This document shows, piece after piece, positions 49,983 through 53,259 of a DNA stretch of 53,259 bases. The notes beneath the pieces are model-generated. The model saw nothing but the letters and a program-made list of their open reading frames with translations, was not told where the DNA came from and ran no database searches. Within the stretch, counting starts at the first letter, position 1. The number at the start of each line of letters is the position of its first letter. Origin of the DNA: Halobacteriales archaeon QS_1_69_70 (GTDB lineage: Archaea > Halobacteriota > Halobacteria > Halobacteriales > Haloarculaceae). Location: assembly GCA_003021005.1 (NCBI GenBank), contig PXRI01000040.1, positions 1 to 53,259 on the forward strand. Direction: 5' to 3'. Both the position numbers and the translations under genes were made by a program.

Positions 49983-50465
49983 ATGTATGTATATCAAGCC
50001 AACGTGATGGGATTCGTTCTCCAACAGACGCCCACACGGACGCAAAACGTTCATGTAGATCGTGTTCCGTTAGACCTTCCAGTGTATCCAGCCGTCGTGC
50101 TCGTGGGGCTTGCCCTGCTCACGGGGTTGGTCTGGTTAGTCAGTGGTGCTCGATGGAAGGTGAACCATCGATCCACGATCGGCTTCCCTGTGAGTCTTAG
50201 GGGACTGTCGGAATCCGTCACAGGTCTGACGTTGCCTATATTCACAGGCGCAGTTCTCGCCGGGACAGCAGTCCTCATCGGGGGCGCCATCAAACAACGA
50301 AACCGCCAGTATGGCCTGATCGGTCTTGCCATAGCCGTACCCGCAGGAGTGATAACCGTCGTACTCTTCGGTAGGCCGATCGCGTTTCCTGTTAGTTATT
50401 TTGTCTTGTCGTACGTCGTATTTGGATTACCTCTGGGATATATAACGGCCAGTTCTTGCGGGTGA
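49983..50465 (+). CDS. Hypothetical membrane protein
   Basis: 160 aa with four hydrophobic segments (YPAVVLVGLALLTGLVWLV; LTLPIFTGAVLAGTAVLIGG; LIGLAIAVPAGVITVVLFG; FPVSYFVLSYVVFGLPLGYI). A short N-terminal extension contains THR/ASN/VAL-rich sequence. Codon use is AT-richer than its neighbours. The start may be ATG 49983 or ATG 50007; TATA-like elements GATATTTA (49944-49951) and ACAATATAG (49972-49980) fit one each. No family was recognised. Confidence 0.6.
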   Translation: MYVYQANVMGFVLQQTPTRTQNVHVDRVPLDLPVYPAVVLVGLALLTGLVWLVSGARWKVNHRSTIGFPVSLRGLSESVTGLTLPIFTGAVLAGTAVLIGGAIKQRNRQYGLIGLAIAVPAGVITVVLFGRPIAFPVSYFVLSYVVFGLPLGYITASSCG

Positions 50466-50846
50466 ACGATTGCCAGTGTCGTCTCGATGTCGAGAGGTCA
50501 AGTTGATGGTCGATTATTGATGGTAATCCAGCCATTGCCGTCGAGTCGGCTGCCTCCAGGCGTTGGCCTCAACGCGAACGAAACGAAGTTCCGGCCTGCA
50601 CCCATTCGGCGAATAGGGCCTGCTCGTCGGCACGACCGGGTACTTCCTTACAAGTCACGTACTCGAACGGGAGTACGGGGACGAAGAGCATTCCTGCGGC
50701 TGGATGCAGGACGGCGTTTGCGAACTATTCGAGCAGGAAGGTTGGTTGTACCACTGGCAGACCGAAGAGCAGCTCATGTCACGGAGGAGCTGCCGTAACG
50801 CTGGTCGGGGCCGTTCCCGTGCGTGTTCGACGTCAGAACTGGTATA
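50466..50846. other. Intergenic with a possible gene remnant
   Basis: 381 nt. From 50617 to about 50790 one frame reads GLLVGTTGYFLTSHVLEREY... and HSCGWMQDGVCELFEQEGW..., protein-like, but the frame has a stop at 50614-50616 and its first ATG is inside at 50704. It may be a decayed membrane protein or the tail of one. Nothing else was seen. Confidence 0.35.
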
Positions 50847-51938
50847 TCAAAGTGTCATCTCGCCGTCGATGATCATCTCCGCCTGCTCGGCCAGAGCCGG
50901 GACGCCCTCTCGCATTTTGGGATACATGGGGTCGTCGCTGTTGCCCTCGAGGTACCGCCGGAAGAACATCTCGCCGAGGCCGGCGAGCTTGTAGACGGCG
51001 AGCACCCAGTAGAATCGCTCATCGTCGAACTCGAAGCCGGTCTGCCGTTCGTACCGCCGGACGAGGTCCCGCCGGGAGGGGTAGCCGTCCCGCTCCATGA
51101 ACGTGGAGGCGAGCGTCGGGGTCGGGGGCTCGGGGTCAGTCGGCTCCCGCCAGTAGGAGAGCATCCAGCCGAGGTCGGTGAAGGGGTCGCCGAGCGTCGA
51201 CATCTCCCAGTCGAAGATGGCGGCGATCTCGGGGTCCTCGCCGGGGGCGAACATGACGTTGTCGAGCTTGTAGTCGCCGTGCACTAGCGTCGAGGGGTAG
51301 GCGTCGTCCTCGGGGACGTTGTCGTACAGCCAGCTCATCACGTCGTAGAGGGTCTCGACCTCCCGTTCCTCAGCGGTGACCTCGAAGGCCCAGGTGAGCT
51401 GTTCGGACCAGCGGCGGACCTGGCGCCGGGTAAATTCCGGCGGGTAGCCGAAGTCGCCGTGCTCCAGGCCGACCGCGTCGTAGTCGACCCGGTGGATCTC
51501 GACGAGGCGGTCGACCAGTTCGTGGCCGATGCGTTCCCGGGCGTCCGGGTTCCCGAACCGGTCGGGCTCCTCGTCCCGGAGGACGTCGCCCGCCTGGCGT
51601 TCCATCGCGTAGAAGTCGCTGCCGATGACGTCGTGGTCCTCGCAGGCGAGCACGGTGGTGGGGACGCGGACATCTGTGTCCTGGAGGGCATCGACGACGC
51701 GGTACTCCCGGAGGACGTCGTGGGCGCGGTCGGCGGTCTCGCCCGGCGGCGGCCGGCGGACGACGAGTTCGCGGTCGCCCCAGGTGACGAACAGCGTCTC
51801 GTTGGAGTGGCCCTCCTGGTGGTGGGTGACCGCGAACCGGTCGGCCGGCCCGAGTTCCGCGGCGAGGTACGCCCGCAGCGACTCCTCGTCGACGATCCGG
51901 CGGAAGTACTCGGCGTCAGCGTCCGTCAAGGTTACCAC
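50847..51938 (-). CDS. APH-family kinase (ACAD10/11-type aminoglycoside phosphotransferase-like)
   Basis: 363 aa protein-kinase-like fold. Catalytic loop STLVHGDYKLDNVMF (HGDxxxxN) and metal-binding IFDWEMSTLGDPFTDLGWML (the DW(E/D)xxTxGxP form). The same two motifs occur in the N-terminal kinase domain of human ACAD10/ACAD11. It is divergent from an acyl-CoA dehydrogenase gene 124 nt away that resembles the other half of ACAD10/11. It probably phosphorylates a hydroxyacyl-CoA or similar substrate rather than aminoglycosides. The start is GTG 51938; no ATG lies near. Confidence 0.87.
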   Translation of the reverse strand: MVTLTDADAEYFRRIVDEESLRAYLAAELGPADRFAVTHHQEGHSNETLFVTWGDRELVVRRPPPGETADRAHDVLREYRVVDALQDTDVRVPTTVLACEDHDVIGSDFYAMERQAGDVLRDEEPDRFGNPDARERIGHELVDRLVEIHRVDYDAVGLEHGDFGYPPEFTRRQVRRWSEQLTWAFEVTAEEREVETLYDVMSWLYDNVPEDDAYPSTLVHGDYKLDNVMFAPGEDPEIAAIFDWEMSTLGDPFTDLGWMLSYWREPTDPEPPTPTLASTFMERDGYPSRRDLVRRYERQTGFEFDDERFYWVLAVYKLAGLGEMFFRRYLEGNSDDPMYPKMREGVPALAEQAEMIIDGEMTL

Positions 51939-52032
51939 CCGCCTCGGGCACTAACATTGTAAGCGCACGTTGCTGGTGCCACGCGTAAAAATCCGCCGGC
52001 GCCCCTCCCCGCGGAGAGGCCCGCGTCGGGCC

Positions 52033-52037
52033 TTTTA
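52033..52037 (+). promoter_or_regulatory. TATA-like box of the acyl-CoA dehydrogenase
   Basis: TTTTA centred about 28 nt upstream of ATG 52063, inside the 124-nt divergent promoter shared with the kinase gene. Confidence 0.55.
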
Positions 52038-52062
52038 CAATGTTGACCTCGCTACGGCCCGT

Positions 52063-53259
52063 ATGGAGTATCACGATTCCCGGACGGCCACGGCCCTCGC
52101 CGAGCGGGCCCGCGAGTTCGTCGACGAGGTGGTCATCCCGACCGAGCGCGAGCACCTCGGCGGCGGCCCTGTCGGCGAGGACGTCGTCGCCAACCTCCGC
52201 GCGGAGGCCCGCGAGCGCGATGTCTACTGCCCGCAGATCGACGTGGCCCACGGCGGGATGGGCCACGACCTCCGCGACGTGTTGCCGCTGTTCGAGGAGG
52301 CCGGCCGGTCGCTGCTCGGCGCCGCCGCGATGCGGGTCGACGCCCCCGACGAGGGCAACATGCACCTCCTGGAGATGCACGGCAGCGAGCGCCAGAAGGC
52401 GGAGTACCTCGAACCGCTCGTTGCGGGCGATATCTCCTCCGGGTTCTCGATGACAGAACCGATGCAAGGCGCGGGGTCGGACCCGAAGATGATCCGGACG
52501 ACGGCCGAGCGCGACACCGCCGAGCAACGCTCGACGAGCCCTGATCCGCCGGAGGCGGATAAGGACGGCGACGAGTGGGTCATCGACGGCCACAAGTGGT
52601 GGACGACCAACGGCGTGGAGGCCGACGTCCTGCTCGTGTTCGCCCGCACCGACGGGGAGGCCCACCCCTACCAGGGCTGTTCGGTGTTCATCGTCCCCAG
52701 CGACGCCGACGGCGTCGGGATCGAGCGGGACATTCCACACCTCGGCGGCGGCCCGACCGGCAGCACCCACGCCGAGATCAACTACGACGGCGTCCGGGTG
52801 CCCGAGAAGAACCTGCTGGGGACAGAAGGCGCAGGATTCAGGCACGTCCAGGAACGACTTGGCCCGGCCAGGCTCACCCACTGCATGCGCTTCTCGGGGA
52901 TGGCGTCCCGCGCGCTGACCGTCGCCCGGAGCTACCTCGACGAACGGGAGGCGTTCGGGACGCCGCTGTCGGACAAACAGCACCCGCGGTTCGAACTGGC
53001 GCGCCGCGAGACTGAGCTCCAGGCCGCGCGGGCGCTCGTCCGGCAGGCCGCCGACGCCATCGCCGCCGGCGAGAAAGCCCGCCTGGAAGTCTCGATGAGC
53101 AAAGTATTCACGGCCAACGTCACCCAGGAGGCCGTCGACACCGCGCTGCAGTTCTGCGGCGCCAACGGCATCGGGAAGGACCTGCCGCTGGCGGACTTCT
53201 ACGAGAGCATCCGCGCGTTCCGGATCGTTGACGGCGCCGACGAGGTCCACCTCCGCACC
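52063..53259 (+). CDS. Acyl-CoA dehydrogenase (ACAD10/11-like), 3' end beyond the window
   Basis: 399 codons to the right edge with no stop, so the gene continues. Acyl-CoA dehydrogenase fold: FSMTEPMQGAGSDP (the FAD/substrate signature), VIDGHKWWTTNGVEADVLLVFART (the KWW motif typical of the ACAD10/11 branch), and a C-terminal helical domain reaching QFCGANGIGKDLPLADFYESIRAFRIVDGADEVHLRT. Between GAGSDPKMIRTTAERDT and DGDEWVIDG lies an insertion of about 15 residues encoded partly by a perfect hairpin (52544-52560). It is divergent from the APH-like kinase. Confidence 0.9.
   Translation, partial: MEYHDSRTATALAERAREFVDEVVIPTEREHLGGGPVGEDVVANLRAEARERDVYCPQIDVAHGGMGHDLRDVLPLFEEAGRSLLGAAAMRVDAPDEGNMHLLEMHGSERQKAEYLEPLVAGDISSGFSMTEPMQGAGSDPKMIRTTAERDTAEQRSTSPDPPEADKDGDEWVIDGHKWWTTNGVEADVLLVFARTDGEAHPYQGCSVFIVPSDADGVGIERDIPHLGGGPTGSTHAEINYDGVRVPEKNLLGTEGAGFRHVQERLGPARLTHCMRFSGMASRALTVARSYLDEREAFGTPLSDKQHPRFELARRETELQAARALVRQAADAIAAGEKARLEVSMSKVFTANVTQEAVDTALQFCGANGIGKDLPLADFYESIRAFRIVDGADEVHLRT
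52544..52560. repeat. In-gene hairpin ATCCGCC-GGA-GGCGGAT
   Basis: Perfect 7-bp inverted repeat with GGA loop inside the acyl-CoA dehydrogenase coding region. It has the same form as 2208-2224, and the frame is preserved. Confidence 0.65.

Noticed and set aside
51916-53250. 444-codon open frame on the minus strand under the acyl-CoA dehydrogenase
   Set aside because: Antisense shadow; the plus-strand frame has full acyl-CoA dehydrogenase motifs and runs open to the window edge.

Overview
The window is chromosomal DNA from a halophilic archaeon (class Halobacteria). It is GC-rich, and the proteins are strongly acidic. Exported proteins carry Tat-type twin-arginine signals and lipoboxes. Ribosomal protein genes are archaeal (L37e, L24e, S28e, L7Ae), with Dph2, DpsA and HTH_10/Bat-type regulators alongside. 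Many start codons lie about 27 nt downstream of an AT-rich TATA-like box, as expected for leaderless haloarchaeal transcripts. No rRNA, tRNA, CRISPR array or insertion sequence was recognised. The species is not identifiable from the sequence alone.

Layout. 1-10 kb: the end of rpl37e, purF, an exported beta-propeller lipoprotein, a Dna2-like nuclease-helicase, and a two-gene operon of Tat-exported phosphoesterases (a purple-acid-phosphatase-like enzyme and a PHP/CehA-type enzyme). 10-22 kb: small conserved haloarchaeal proteins; two distant paralogues of a secreted four-cysteine protein (11177-12160 and 20362-21375); a HAD phosphatase; a CDGSH Fe-S protein; two tandem paralogous lipoproteins; a YdbS/YdbT-like PH-domain pair; and an HTH_10 regulator. 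22-28 kb: an aldo/keto reductase, a three-gene ABC-2 exporter operon whose middle gene fuses a permease to a PrsW protease, and the rpl7ae-rps28e-rpl24e-ndk operon. 28-33 kb: dpsA with a palindrome-rich promoter, a thiolase with its OB-fold partner, and an orphan ABC ATPase with a disrupted N-terminus.

About 33.0-36.4 kb is an accessory island of lower GC. It carries a DUF5805-like ribbon-helix-helix gene overlapping a tyrosine recombinase, a small membrane protein and two strong inverted repeats. 36-47 kb: an Hrq1/MrfA-type helicase, an acidic protein with an 18-residue helical repeat, a frameshifted MBL-fold hydrolase, a YlbF protein, Dph2, a lipoprotein, a METTL5-like methyltransferase and a rhomboid protease. 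47-53 kb: two oxidoreductases, a winged-helix regulator, an AT-richer patch, then a divergent APH-like kinase / acyl-CoA dehydrogenase pair that looks like a split version of eukaryotic ACAD10/11.

The most interesting signals are these. (i) A modular family of intergenic stem-loop repeats forms islands at 3.5-3.9 kb and 17.97-18.35 kb, with a smaller relative at 48.1 kb. (ii) The L7Ae leader has three mutually complementary hexamers, which allows alternative hairpins. (iii) The exporter operon contains a permease-PrsW fusion. (iv) The kinase/acyl-CoA dehydrogenase pair resembles ACAD10/11. (v) Near-perfect operator-like palindromes precede dpsA and the recombinase operon. (vi) A CCGCC-GGA-GGCGG hairpin sits in frame inside the acyl-CoA dehydrogenase gene and resembles an intergenic hairpin at 2.2 kb. 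(vii) The L24e protein carries an acidic tail more than twice the length of the ribosomal domain.
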